64,000 bases of DNA from Phycisphaerales bacterium (lineage in GTDB: Bacteria; Planctomycetota; Phycisphaerae; Phycisphaerales; UBA1924), in contig JAJDDM010000080.1 in assembly GCA_029260315.1 (NCBI GenBank), positions 1 to 64,000 of the forward strand. Direction: 5' to 3'. Below, in pieces: positions 52,011 to 60,911 of the stretch (the stretch's first letter is position 1; each line of letters starts with the position of its first letter). The translations under genes and the position numbers were made by a program. The notes beneath the pieces were generated by a model. That model saw only the letters and a program-made list of their open reading frames with translations. It had not been told where the DNA came from and ran no database searches.

Positions 52011-53245
52011 GGCTGTTCCCGTCGGTCTTTCTCGCTCGTCGGAGGCGTGACACCCAGTTCCGACGCGATGACCCGGGCGCTGACGTCGGATCCGAATCGT
52101 TCGACGATCGCCTCTCTCGCCGCCGAGCCGAGACGTGTCGCCAGCGATGGATCACGCGCGATGGTCAGAATCGCGTCGGCGAGTTGTCCGGGCTGTCTTG
52201 GCGCCACGAGCAACCCGTTGACGCGATGGTCGATCAGTTCCGGCACGCCGCCGACGCTCGTCGCAACAACCGGCAGCTCCATCGCCATCGCCTCCATCGT
52301 CGCGACGCCTATCGCCTCGTCGTGGCTGGCCAGCGCGAAGACGTGGGCTCGCTCGAGCGTTTCGCGCACCTCGCTCTCGCCCACCGCGCCGCGCAGTGTG
52401 ACGATCTGATTCAGATCATGCTCGGTGATTTTCCGCTCGAGGTCCGATCGGGCCTGCCCTTCGCCCATGATCTCGAGCGAGCAGCTCACGCCGCGTCGGT
52501 TCAGAACAGCGACCGCGTCGATGAGATCCGCGTGACCCTTGCCCGGGTGCAGCCGCCCGCAGGTCACGACGCGCACCGTCTCGCCATCGCGAGCCGATTC
52601 ATAGGGCGTCTGTCGCACGAACTGGTCCAGCTCCACGCCCATGGAGGCGACGTGCACCGTGGCGCTGTCGACACCCGGCAGGTCCCGCAAGACCTCCGAT
52701 CGGAGTCGGCGGGTCACCGCGATCGCGAATCGGGCGTTCTGCCACTTCAGTGCTTGTGCTCCGCCGTAGTGTTCGAGCGGGCCATGCAGCGTCAGGCTGT
52801 ATCCGATGCCCGAGAGTCGCGACGCGATGAGACAGATCCAGGCGACATCGCCGCAGGAGTGCGCGTGCAGGTGCTTGATACGATCGCGTCGCACCATCGC
52901 GCTCACCATCGCGCCGATCGGAATCAGCGCGGCAAACCGCGAGCGTTCGGCGAGCGATTGGCACTCGGCCCGCATCAACAGGCGAAGACAGGCCCACCAT
53001 CCTCGCGGCCCGGAGAGCAACAGCCGCGCGGCGCCCGCGAGCGCAGCGCCGGGACGCACCGGGAGTATGTACCGGGTCTGGCTCTGGGCCCCACGCGACC
53101 AGTCGTGGCAGACCTCCGATGGCGGCGGGGGCGTCGTGCTGATCGGCTCCACCTGCAACCCAAGCCCTCGGAGGGCCTTGATCTCTCGCCAGTAAAAGGT
53201 GTGCGTCTGCGACGGGAAATGCGGCATGACGATCGCGATCCGCAC
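51998..53245 (-). CDS. GT4-type glycosyltransferase, paralogue of 39233 and 42970
   Basis: About 415 residues. The start was taken at GTG 53245 (VRIAIVMPHFPS) because GAGAGG stands about nine bases upstream; a GTG seven codons earlier is possible. It shares HFPSQTHTFYWREIKALRGLGLQVEPIST with the gene at 39233. The donor domain has VTCGRLHPGKGHADLID and ALASHDEAIGVATMEAMAMELPVVATSVGG. Most upstream glycosyltransferase of the leftward EPS cluster. Confidence 0.87.
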   Translation of the reverse strand: MRIAIVMPHFPSQTHTFYWREIKALRGLGLQVEPISTTPPPPSEVCHDWSRGAQSQTRYILPVRPGAALAGAARLLLSGPRGWWACLRLLMRAECQSLAERSRFAALIPIGAMVSAMVRRDRIKHLHAHSCGDVAWICLIASRLSGIGYSLTLHGPLEHYGGAQALKWQNARFAIAVTRRLRSEVLRDLPGVDSATVHVASMGVELDQFVRQTPYESARDGETVRVVTCGRLHPGKGHADLIDAVAVLNRRGVSCSLEIMGEGQARSDLERKITEHDLNQIVTLRGAVGESEVRETLERAHVFALASHDEAIGVATMEAMAMELPVVATSVGGVPELIDHRVNGLLVAPRQPGQLADAILTIARDPSLATRLGSAAREAIVERFGSDVSARVIASELGVTPPTSEKDRREQPCAS

Positions 53246-53266
53246 TGCTTGTAAACCTCTCACCAC

Positions 53267-53786
53267 GGTTCGGCCCGGTTCGCTCCGGCCGCGATCATGC
53301 GCTCGCCTCTACCCCTCGCTCGGGCACAAATGCCTCCTGGGTATCGACCGATCGGGGATCCTACCTGTCGGATTGGTCCTGATGATGGTAAACCCTGAGA
53401 TCCTGGTCATCCCGGACATCGTCTCGCGAGCGGGAGCAGATGAACAGGGACATCCGAACAACCTCGCCCTTCGCCGCGTGATCGCGCTGACCGGGCCGCG
53501 GGCGTGCTGCGCGTGGGAGTTGCCGCCTTGGCGTCGGCCCCTGCGCGGGGCGGGCCGCTTGATTCCGCTGCCGCGGCGCCGCGGTCACGCCTGGTTGTTC
53601 AGAGATCCCAACAGGCGGTTTCGCAAGCCGAATAGGGAACGACCGATAGCCCGACATGGAGTTTGGGACTCTCTTTGGTAGGGGCCGTCGTCGGTGGCCG
53701 GTTGATGCGGGCTGGCAGGGATTGGCGGGGAATCCATTTCCGCCGATGCCAAGCAATCGCGACCATCCGAAAGACGCAACTGTCGA
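53267..53786. other. Gap of about 520 bases without a gene
   Basis: It lies between the leftward beta-helix gene and the leftward EPS cluster, so it should hold the EPS promoter and the end of the beta-helix transcript. A perfect 14-bp palindrome CCGCGGCGCCGCGG is at 53571-53584. Open frames on both strands are Arg/Pro-rich and have no supported start. Confidence 0.5.
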
Positions 53787-55676
53787 TCAGGGCGACGAAA
53801 TCTCGTATCCCGCCTCGATGAACGAGATCACGGCCTCTGCGGTGAGTGCCGAGTCCCACGAGCCCTTGGCCTGTCGTCGTGCGGCGGCCAGGAACTCAGA
53901 CATGCCGCCCTCCATCTGAATCAACTCCATATAGTCGTCGATCGTGCGTCCGGGATCGACGAAGTCCAGGTTATCGGCGCGTACCGCGTCGGGCTCATCG
54001 GCGGTCACCCGCCAGTCGTCCAGGCCGAGGCCGGCGCCGTTGAGGCGGAATCCGCCCTGCGCGAGCCCCCCGCTCCGTTGGTACGCGTTGGCCGTGAAAT
54101 CGACCTGCATGCGGGAGTAATCGGAGATGTCGACGAGCGTCCACGAGTCGTCCGGATCGGCCAGCACGTTCGAGTCAAAGACGACGTTTGAAAGCGTTCC
54201 GCCGATGATATCCAACCCGCCATCGAGCCAATCGAACGAGATGTTCTCCCTGATGACTATGTCCCGTTGCGGGCCGCGATAGAGCCGGATGCTGAAGGTC
54301 GTGCCGCCGAAGGACGTGTCAAGGAAGTAGTTATTCTCAACGAGACCGCCATCGACCCCGTTGAGCTCCATGCCGAAGGCCTGGGGGCCGCTGCTGAGCA
54401 TGCGCCCATGTCGCATGAAGACATTACGACGAATTGTTGTGTTGCGAATGCTGGACTCGAGGCCCGCGCCATGGACGAACCCGTTGGCGTTTGCGAGAAA
54501 GAGATTGCCCTCCACGACCGGATCGATGATGCCTCCGGTATGGTTAGAACTCATGGTGCATCCGAAGCTCGACGCGCGTGCGAAGATATTATTGCGGACG
54601 ACCGGGCGCACGAGCGGGTCGGCGTCGGTGCCCTTCATGTAGCAGTTGTGGTTGAAGATCGTCGGATCTGCGAGCCCGTCCTCTCGCCACCCGTTGTGGT
54701 CGAACACGTTGCCTTCGATGAGCAGGTCATCAATCCTCTCGGAGTAGATTCCCTGGGCGTGCCCGCCGAACGGCGCTGCGGAATCAATGATCACATTGCC
54801 TCGGACCGAAACGCGGCTGCCGCCCTGTAGATTCATGCCGTTGCGGAAGTCCTCGACCACGCAGTCCTCGATGAGGATGTGACTTGTCGTGTCCTGGTTG
54901 ATCGACCGGAATCCGTCCAGGCTTGCTCCCGAATCAGCGGCCTTGAGATGAACGCCAATGACCGCGACATAGCTGTTCGCGCCCCCGAGATAGAGGCCTC
55001 CGAAATCTGGATGGCCGTGGATCAGGGGCCTGGGGCCCTCGCCGTAGCTGGTGATCACCCATGGTTCGGTCGGTCCCCTACCGCCATAGCAGGAGATGCC
55101 GCCTTGGAACTCATCGCCTCGCTTGAGGTAGATCCAGTCGGGAAACCGGCCTCGTGTCAACTCGCGAGCCCTAGCGAGCGTCTTAACCGGCATGGCCCTG
55201 GACCCTGGATTCGCGTCGTTCCCTCTGCTGGAACTGACGTAAATCCCGCGTGAGTCTGGCGAGGGAGTGAGGACAGTCCACTGGAAGCTGTCTGAATCGC
55301 CATCGCCATCGCCATCGCCATCGCCATCGCCATCATCGCCACCGCTGCCACCGCCATCGCCGCCATCGCTATCGCCATCGCCATCATCGCCACCGCCGCC
55401 ATCATCGCCACCGCCGCCACCGCTGCCACCGCCGCCATCGCCGCCATCGCCACCGCCGCCATCACCGCCGCCGCCGATGGCATGCATGACGAGGCGGGGC
55501 TTGTACTTGGTCTTGCCGAACCCGCCGCCACGAACTCGTGTGACATCTTCGACGCTCGTCAGGACGAGTCGCGGCTTGGGATCCTCCGGTTGTGCGCTCA
55601 GAGCCGGGACCGCCAGTCCGGTAATGGTTACGAGCATCAGGGCCCGACGAACCGTCTTCGGAGAGTTGTTGTTCAT
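53787..55676 (-). CDS. Secreted right-handed parallel beta-helix protein with Gly/Asp linker
   Basis: 629 residues: a signal peptide (cleavage near LSAQ), a short region, a low-complexity linker of Gly, Asp and Ser (about residues 66-127), then a pectate-lyase-like beta-helix starting GIYVSSSRGNDANPGSRAMPVKTLARA. Repeated coil turns of the N-x-I/V-x-x-N-x-F type continue to about residue 540 (for instance VVRNNIFARA, VVEGNLFLAN, TIRRNVFMRH, LVENNYFLDT). Polysaccharide lyase, epimerase or binding activity is possible; no catalytic residue is evident. Its place before the EPS cluster suggests action on the polymer. Confidence 0.8.
   Translation of the reverse strand: MNNNSPKTVRRALMLVTITGLAVPALSAQPEDPKPRLVLTSVEDVTRVRGGGFGKTKYKPRLVMHAIGGGGDGGGGDGGDGGGGSGGGGGDDGGGGDDGDGDSDGGDGGGSGGDDGDGDGDGDGDGDSDSFQWTVLTPSPDSRGIYVSSSRGNDANPGSRAMPVKTLARARELTRGRFPDWIYLKRGDEFQGGISCYGGRGPTEPWVITSYGEGPRPLIHGHPDFGGLYLGGANSYVAVIGVHLKAADSGASLDGFRSINQDTTSHILIEDCVVEDFRNGMNLQGGSRVSVRGNVIIDSAAPFGGHAQGIYSERIDDLLIEGNVFDHNGWREDGLADPTIFNHNCYMKGTDADPLVRPVVRNNIFARASSFGCTMSSNHTGGIIDPVVEGNLFLANANGFVHGAGLESSIRNTTIRRNVFMRHGRMLSSGPQAFGMELNGVDGGLVENNYFLDTSFGGTTFSIRLYRGPQRDIVIRENISFDWLDGGLDIIGGTLSNVVFDSNVLADPDDSWTLVDISDYSRMQVDFTANAYQRSGGLAQGGFRLNGAGLGLDDWRVTADEPDAVRADNLDFVDPGRTIDDYMELIQMEGGMSEFLAAARRQAKGSWDSALTAEAVISFIEAGYEISSP
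55295..55480. repeat. ATCGCC-type microsatellite inside the beta-helix gene
   Basis: An array of about 186 bases of GCCATC and GCCACC/GCCGCC units, first perfect ATCGCC hexamers and then mixed triplet-based units. All units are multiples of three, so changes in number would lengthen or shorten the Gly/Asp linker without shifting the frame. Confidence 0.8.
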
Positions 55677-55890
55677 AGCCAGAATCTTCGAATTGCTGCG
55701 CGGCGAGCCACGCAGATTGCCCGGTTTACGGCGTCGATCGTGGTCGCCGCGTCCGCCCCATCCACGCCGTCTTCCTGACCGGTGCAGTCGTTAGGGAACT
55801 CCCACCAGAGCACGACGAGCGGTCTGGTAACTGGAATCTGATACACTACTTACCGAGCGCCGGATCCTGAGTGAAAGGACCGATATTCTC

Positions 55891-57618
55891 ATGCGAACAA
55901 AGCCGATACTCGGGGCCTGTGTCGGACTCCTGGCGTCCATTGGGGCGTGGGTGTCGGCAGGCCCGGTGGTGGTTTTCCCCGCCGAGCGCACCGCCGTGAG
56001 CTGTCAGGCGACCAGTTGCGTGCCGTTCCGGGTCGCGGAAATCTCGACGGCGGATCGTGTCTTCGAAGCCGAGTCAACGGATCCGGGCTTGTTCGAGGTC
56101 GTGCGTCGGGGCGAGGTGCTTGCTGGGCAGACATTGGGTTTTGTCAGGGTTCGGGGGAAGCATTCGGGGTCTGGTTGGTTGCGGATTGGAGAAAGCAAGA
56201 TCGAGATCCACGTTTCGGATCCTATCGATGCGCCGGTGGAGCCGCGGATCGTGTCGCCGGTTGGTGCCGCGGCTGTTTGGGGAACCGTCGGGCTGAGCGT
56301 TGAGGTTGTCGATCGCCCGGGCGAGACGGTGCGGGAGATATCGGTCGCGTTGTCCGACGGTTCGCGCCTCTCGGCGGCATCTCAGAGCCCCACGTCGATG
56401 GGGCCTCATCGGCGCGTGTTCTTTTCGTTGGAGACCGATAACTTGCCAGATGGCGAGTTGGTGGCGTGGCCGGTTGCGACGAAGCCGGACGGCGACGCGG
56501 AGCGGGGGGCGGGTGTCGCGATGCGCGTGGTGCGACCCGCGGAGTTGATCCAGGGCGAGGGGGAGCAGGCGTACGACGTAGAACTTCCGGAGCGGTTTGG
56601 GCGCGGGAATCAGAGTACGGCGGTGGGAAGGAACCCGGAGGCGTCCGGCGGCGCGTACCGCAACAACGCCGGCGCTTATCCGCCATTGTGCTTCCCGATC
56701 AAAATCGAACGCGACGGCAGCTATCAGGTCATGCTCCGCGTGGCGGGGGATCTGGGCGGCGGCGCATTGCCGACGGTTGCGCTGTATGTCGACAACGAGG
56801 ATTATCCGCGGATGAGCGCTCGCCTGGCGAGCGAGCGGTGGCATCGGTTGCCGCTGGGCGGGCCGATCCGGTTGGAGGCGGGAGAGCATGTGCTGACGGC
56901 GTTCTTCGTGAACGACTTCTACGTCCCGGGCCTGGCCGATCGGAACTTGCGGATCGACACGATCGAGGTCGCGCGTTTGCCGGATGGTGCGCTCGAGTTG
57001 CCGCAACTCGCCAAGACGGGCAACGGGCTGATGGACGCGCGCCGGGACGCGATGAGCATGGCGATGATGGCGGCGTCGATGGCGGGTGCCGAGAGCGAGG
57101 CGGATCAGATGGGCGTCGCGGGGGCGGCTCTGCGGGTGGCGTTCGATCGGGTGCTGGATGGATTGCCGATCGCGGGGCAGATGGAGATCAAGGGTCTGGT
57201 ACACGCGGTGGGGGCTCTGGAAGCGGCTGATCCCGAGCGCGTTCCGCTCGTTTCGCTGCTGGTCAACGGCGAGAATGTGGCGAGCCAGCGGACGCTCGCG
57301 CCGCGGTTCTGGGTGGATGCGCCGATGTTCCGAGCGGGCGAGAACACGGTGCAGATGGTGGGCGAGATCGAGGGCGGCGCGCGGGCGGCGACGCCGATCC
57401 AGACGATGCACTACGACATCGATCCCGCGGCGATTGATCGCCCGGCGCGGCGGATGCACCGGTTCGGTCTTCGCGATGAGCGGTGGGGAGCGGACGCCAG
57501 GGAGCGATTGGCGCGCCGAGGTGGGGGCGCCGAGCAGGTCGCCTTCGCCTTCATGAGCACCGGCACGGGCACGCTGGAACTGCCGGCGGAACTGAGCGGG
57601 GCTCACGGCTGTTTCTGA
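55891..57618 (+). CDS. N-terminal part of secreted DUF1800 protein, cut by apparent frameshift
   Basis: 575 codons: a signal peptide ending VSAG, a beta-rich region, and a carbohydrate-binding-type module (about residues 212-365) with IKIERDGSYQVMLRVAGD and RLEAGEHVLTAFFVNDFYVPGLADRNLRIDTIEV. A second such module begins near residue 555 (FAFMSTGTGTLELP) and is interrupted when the frame ends with AHGCF and a stop. The next frame continues the same module. One added G in the GGGG at 57598-57601 would give an unbroken protein of about 1210 residues. Confidence 0.75.
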   Translation: MRTKPILGACVGLLASIGAWVSAGPVVVFPAERTAVSCQATSCVPFRVAEISTADRVFEAESTDPGLFEVVRRGEVLAGQTLGFVRVRGKHSGSGWLRIGESKIEIHVSDPIDAPVEPRIVSPVGAAAVWGTVGLSVEVVDRPGETVREISVALSDGSRLSAASQSPTSMGPHRRVFFSLETDNLPDGELVAWPVATKPDGDAERGAGVAMRVVRPAELIQGEGEQAYDVELPERFGRGNQSTAVGRNPEASGGAYRNNAGAYPPLCFPIKIERDGSYQVMLRVAGDLGGGALPTVALYVDNEDYPRMSARLASERWHRLPLGGPIRLEAGEHVLTAFFVNDFYVPGLADRNLRIDTIEVARLPDGALELPQLAKTGNGLMDARRDAMSMAMMAASMAGAESEADQMGVAGAALRVAFDRVLDGLPIAGQMEIKGLVHAVGALEAADPERVPLVSLLVNGENVASQRTLAPRFWVDAPMFRAGENTVQMVGEIEGGARAATPIQTMHYDIDPAAIDRPARRMHRFGLRDERWGADARERLARRGGGAEQVAFAFMSTGTGTLELPAELSGAHGCF

Positions 57619-59531
57619 CCGCACGCGGCGAGGAGTACGAGGGCCCGCCGATCGTCCGCGTCGAGTTGATCCGCGGCGATGCGGTCGAGTCCATCGGCGA
57701 GTTTCCGATCGCCGGCGGGTGGCGGACCGAGCGTCTCGAGCAGATCGAGCTTCCCGAGGGACCGAAGAGCCTGCGCGTCTCGTTCATCAACGACCACTAT
57801 CAGAAGGATGTCGGGGACCGGAATCTGCTCGTTCAGGACGTGATTCTGCGCGAGGTTGTCGAGCACGAGGACGCGTTCGCGCCGCTCGCGGAGGTCATCC
57901 ATCCGCGCGACGGCGACACTGTGTATCTCAGTGACGCGATGGTCGCGACGATCCGAGATGACGCGGGCATCGAGCGGGCTGATCTGGTCGTGGATGGCAC
58001 GCCGGTGGGCTCGCAGTCGCAGCGGAGCGGGCGGGATGGTTTGCTCGTGTTGCCCATCGCGGCGAGATCGTGGACGCCCGGCGAGCACACGGTCGCGGTG
58101 CGGGTGACGGATCAAGCGGGGAACATCGGCGAGTCCGCGCCCAGAACCATCCGTGTGCCCGAAGCGTTCCCGGAGACGCCGACGCGCCACGCCCGCGCGG
58201 TGCATGTGCTGGAGCGGTTCGGTTTCGGCCCCGATCAGCGCCAGCTCGCCCGGATTCTGGAGGTCGGCGAGCGGGCGTGGCTGACTGAACAGCTTGAGAC
58301 GGCCGGCGATGATGCTGCCGAGCTTGCGGCGCTGGGGCCGGCGCTCGTACGGTTTCCAACGGCGAGCAACGCGTACGAGACGCCTCGGCGGGCGATCCAC
58401 CACGCGATGAACACGCAGCGGCCGGCGCGGGTGCGGCTGGTGTTGTGGATCAACAACCACTTCTCGACCTGGGTCCGCAAGGTGCAGGGCGATCGCAAGT
58501 GGGCGGAGTATGTGCTCTACCACGAGCTTGGGGCGACGCGGTTCTCGCGTCTGCTCTCGGCGAGCTCGCAGAGCCCGGCGATGCTGGCGTATCTCGATCA
58601 GGATTCGTCGTACGCGGGCAGGATCAACGAGAACTACGCGCGGGAGATCATGGAACTGCACACGCTCGGCGTCGATCGCGGGTACACCCAGCACGATGTG
58701 ACGAATCTCGCCCGGCTGCTCACGGGGTCGCTGGCAAACCTGGAGGGCAACCCCGCCGCGGGCGGGATCGCGCGCGAGTACAACTACCGCTTCGACCCGG
58801 CGCTCAATGACGGGGGCGAGATGGAGATTCTCGGGGCGCGTTTCGAGACGGTTTCCCGGGCCGACCGCTATGACCGGGTGTTGAGAGCGATCGAAATCCT
58901 CGCGGCCCATCCGAGCACGGCCGAGCACATCGCGACCAAGCTGGCGCAGCACTATGTCGGGCTGCCGGCGGACGAGGGGCTCGTGGTGGATCTCACACGC
59001 GTGTTTCACGAGACCGGCGGCGATCTGCGGGAAATGTTGCTGGCGATTCTGGATCACGAGGCGTTCTGGGACGCGATGGATGAGCCGCGGATGCGTCAGC
59101 CGCTGGAGTATGCCTTGCGGCTTTCGCGCATCAGCGAGGAGGGCGACAATCCGTGGCGCGTCGGGGATTTCCTCCAGCGGTGCGGCACGCAGTTGTTCGA
59201 TCGTCCGACGCCCGACGGCTATCCCGAGGAGGACGAGGCGTACGCCGACAGCAACGCGATGATCCAGCGGTGGTCGCTGGCCAACGATCTGCGATGGGTG
59301 CTGGCGTCTCGGGTGCCGAATCCGGTGCGGTGGACGAATCCGGAGAAGGTTGAGAACTGGGATCAGCTCGTGGTGGACTATCTGGCGATCGGCGTGACCG
59401 GCGAGGTGTTGGGGGAGCGATCGAACGAGGCGGCGCTGGAGTATGTCGCGGCCCTGGAGGGCAACAGCGGGGAGCGCGTGCTGGCGCTCGCGCCGTTCAT
59501 CGCGCAGTTGCCGGAGGCGAATCTGAAGTAG
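57600..59531 (+). CDS. C-terminal part of secreted DUF1800 protein
   Basis: About 640 codons in the frame after the G tract. They start inside a carbohydrate-binding-type module (RLFLTARGEEYEGPPIVRVELI ... SLRVSFINDHYQKDVGDRNLLVQDVIL), then an Ig-like segment and the DUF1800 domain: HVLERFGFGPD, RVRLVLWINNHFST, INENYAREIMELHTLGVDRGYTQHDVTNLARLLTG. DUF1800 proteins occur with DUF1501 partners, as here at 59564. No convincing start of its own exists, so it belongs to the gene at 55891. Function of the family is not known. Confidence 0.8.
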   Translation, partial: GSRLFLTARGEEYEGPPIVRVELIRGDAVESIGEFPIAGGWRTERLEQIELPEGPKSLRVSFINDHYQKDVGDRNLLVQDVILREVVEHEDAFAPLAEVIHPRDGDTVYLSDAMVATIRDDAGIERADLVVDGTPVGSQSQRSGRDGLLVLPIAARSWTPGEHTVAVRVTDQAGNIGESAPRTIRVPEAFPETPTRHARAVHVLERFGFGPDQRQLARILEVGERAWLTEQLETAGDDAAELAALGPALVRFPTASNAYETPRRAIHHAMNTQRPARVRLVLWINNHFSTWVRKVQGDRKWAEYVLYHELGATRFSRLLSASSQSPAMLAYLDQDSSYAGRINENYAREIMELHTLGVDRGYTQHDVTNLARLLTGSLANLEGNPAAGGIAREYNYRFDPALNDGGEMEILGARFETVSRADRYDRVLRAIEILAAHPSTAEHIATKLAQHYVGLPADEGLVVDLTRVFHETGGDLREMLLAILDHEAFWDAMDEPRMRQPLEYALRLSRISEEGDNPWRVGDFLQRCGTQLFDRPTPDGYPEEDEAYADSNAMIQRWSLANDLRWVLASRVPNPVRWTNPEKVENWDQLVVDYLAIGVTGEVLGERSNEAALEYVAALEGNSGERVLALAPFIAQLPEANLK

Positions 59532-59563
59532 CACGCCGGGCTCGGCGCGCGGGAGATGGGCCC

Positions 59564-60844
59564 ATGCACCTGACACGAAGGTACTTCCTGAAGAGCAGCG
59601 GGGCGGTGGCGGCGTATCTCGGCGTCTCGCCGACGCTCGCGATGGGCTCGGCTGGCGTTACGACCCGCAGCGTCGCCGGCGGCAAGACCATCGTCGTGAT
59701 ATTCCTGCGCGGCGGGGCGGACGGGCTCAACCTGGTCGTGCCGCACGGGGATCCGCATTACAACAGCCTGCGCCAAGTCCTGCGCGTCGGTGCGCCGGGC
59801 GGTGGCGAGGGGAAGGCGATCGATCTTGACGGCACATTCGGCCTGCACCCGCGGTTGGCGTCGCTCAAGCCCTGGTTCGATTCGGGGCACGCGATCGCGG
59901 CTCACGCCGTGGGCTATGCGCACAACACGCGATCGCACTTCGAGGAGCAGGACGTCTGGGAGACGGGGATCATCGGCAACACGGTGGGCTCGGACGGCTG
60001 GCTGAACCGCCACCTGGCGACCAGCGAGGGGACGGGCCCGGTGCGGGCGGTCGCCGTGGGCGATGCGCTGCCGAGGATTCTGCACGGGCGGGCGCCGGCG
60101 TATGCGATCCGCGGGGTGAGCGACCTGACGCTGCCGGGAGAGGGCAAGAACCGCGAGCGGATGCTGGCGGCGCTGGAGCACGCGTATCGCGTGGAGCCGG
60201 GAGCGCATTCGGGTGATGCGCGACAGGTCGTGCATGAGGCGGGATCGACGACGCTCGCCGGGATCGAGCAGTTGGGGGCGATTGCGAGCGAGGATTACAA
60301 GCCCGATGCGAGCTACCCGCAGACCGAGCTCGCGCGGCGCTTGCAGCAGGTTGCGAGGCTCATCAAGGCGGATGTCGGGCTGGAGGTCGCCGAGGTTGAC
60401 TTCGGCGGTTGGGACACGCACGCGAACCAGGGGCAGGGTGCCGGGGGCACGTTCGGCACGCTCGCTCAGACTCTGGGCGACGCCGTCAGTGCGTTCTGCC
60501 GGGATCTCGGGGCGAGACTTGATGACACGCTGGTGGTCACGCTGACGGACTTCGGACGGACCGCGGCGGAGAACGGCACGCGCGGCACGGACCACGGGTG
60601 GGCGAACTGCATGTTCCTGGTCGGCGGGGCGGTCCGGCGGGGGCCGGCGGCGGGCGAGGGGCGGAAGATCGTCGCCAACTGGCCGGGGCTTGCGCCCGAT
60701 CAGCTCCACGAGGGGCGGGATCTGCTGCACACGACGGACTTCCGCGATGTGCTGGCGGAGCTGGTGACGAGCCATCTTGGCAACGACAACTTGCAGAAGT
60801 TGCTGCCGGGGCACGAGTTCAAGCGGGTCGGCCTGATCGCGTGA
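59564..60844 (+). CDS. DUF1501-family exported protein
   Basis: 426 residues. The N-terminus HLTRRYFLKSSGAVAAYLG is Tat-like (twin Arg). The body has IVVIFLRGGADGLNLVVPHGD, FGLHPRLASLKPWFDSG, VDFGGWDTHANQGQ and VTLTDFGRTAAENGTRGTDHGWANCMFLVGG, the DUF1501 signatures (alkaline-phosphatase-superfamily relation). It is 32 bases downstream of the DUF1800 gene, the usual pairing in planctomycetes. GGGAGATGGG precedes the ATG. Biochemical function unknown. Confidence 0.92.
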   Translation: MHLTRRYFLKSSGAVAAYLGVSPTLAMGSAGVTTRSVAGGKTIVVIFLRGGADGLNLVVPHGDPHYNSLRQVLRVGAPGGGEGKAIDLDGTFGLHPRLASLKPWFDSGHAIAAHAVGYAHNTRSHFEEQDVWETGIIGNTVGSDGWLNRHLATSEGTGPVRAVAVGDALPRILHGRAPAYAIRGVSDLTLPGEGKNRERMLAALEHAYRVEPGAHSGDARQVVHEAGSTTLAGIEQLGAIASEDYKPDASYPQTELARRLQQVARLIKADVGLEVAEVDFGGWDTHANQGQGAGGTFGTLAQTLGDAVSAFCRDLGARLDDTLVVTLTDFGRTAAENGTRGTDHGWANCMFLVGGAVRRGPAAGEGRKIVANWPGLAPDQLHEGRDLLHTTDFRDVLAELVTSHLGNDNLQKLLPGHEFKRVGLIA

Positions 60845-60847
60845 TCG

Positions 60848-60866
60848 GTGGGCGAAGCGAGCCCAC
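60848..60866. terminator. Short hairpin between convergent genes
   Basis: Six-bp arms GTGGGC / GCCCAC flank a seven-base loop (GAAGCGA), 4 bases after the DUF1501 stop. A G/C-rich inverted stretch follows. There is no U run. Possible bidirectional terminator for DUF1501 and the VWA gene. Confidence 0.4.
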
Positions 60867-60911
60867 GCCCCGGCGGGCGCGGGCTCGCGCGAGGGAGATC
60901 GGTTCGATTGT

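Noticed and set aside
53571-53584. Perfect 14-bp palindrome as a regulator site
   Set aside because: In GC-rich DNA a CCGCGGCGCCGCGG palindrome can easily arise by chance and no second copy was seen.
53199-53756. Open frames on both strands in the gap before the EPS cluster
   Set aside because: No supported starts, Arg/Pro-rich translation, no domain and mutual overlap.
55295-55480. CRISPR-like repeat array
   Set aside because: Units are 3-6 bases without spacers and encode a Gly/Asp linker in frame; it is a microsatellite.
57603-59576. Minus-strand 657-codon open frame opposite the DUF1800 gene
   Set aside because: Composition is Arg/His/Pro-rich, there are no motifs, and the plus strand encodes a recognised domain.
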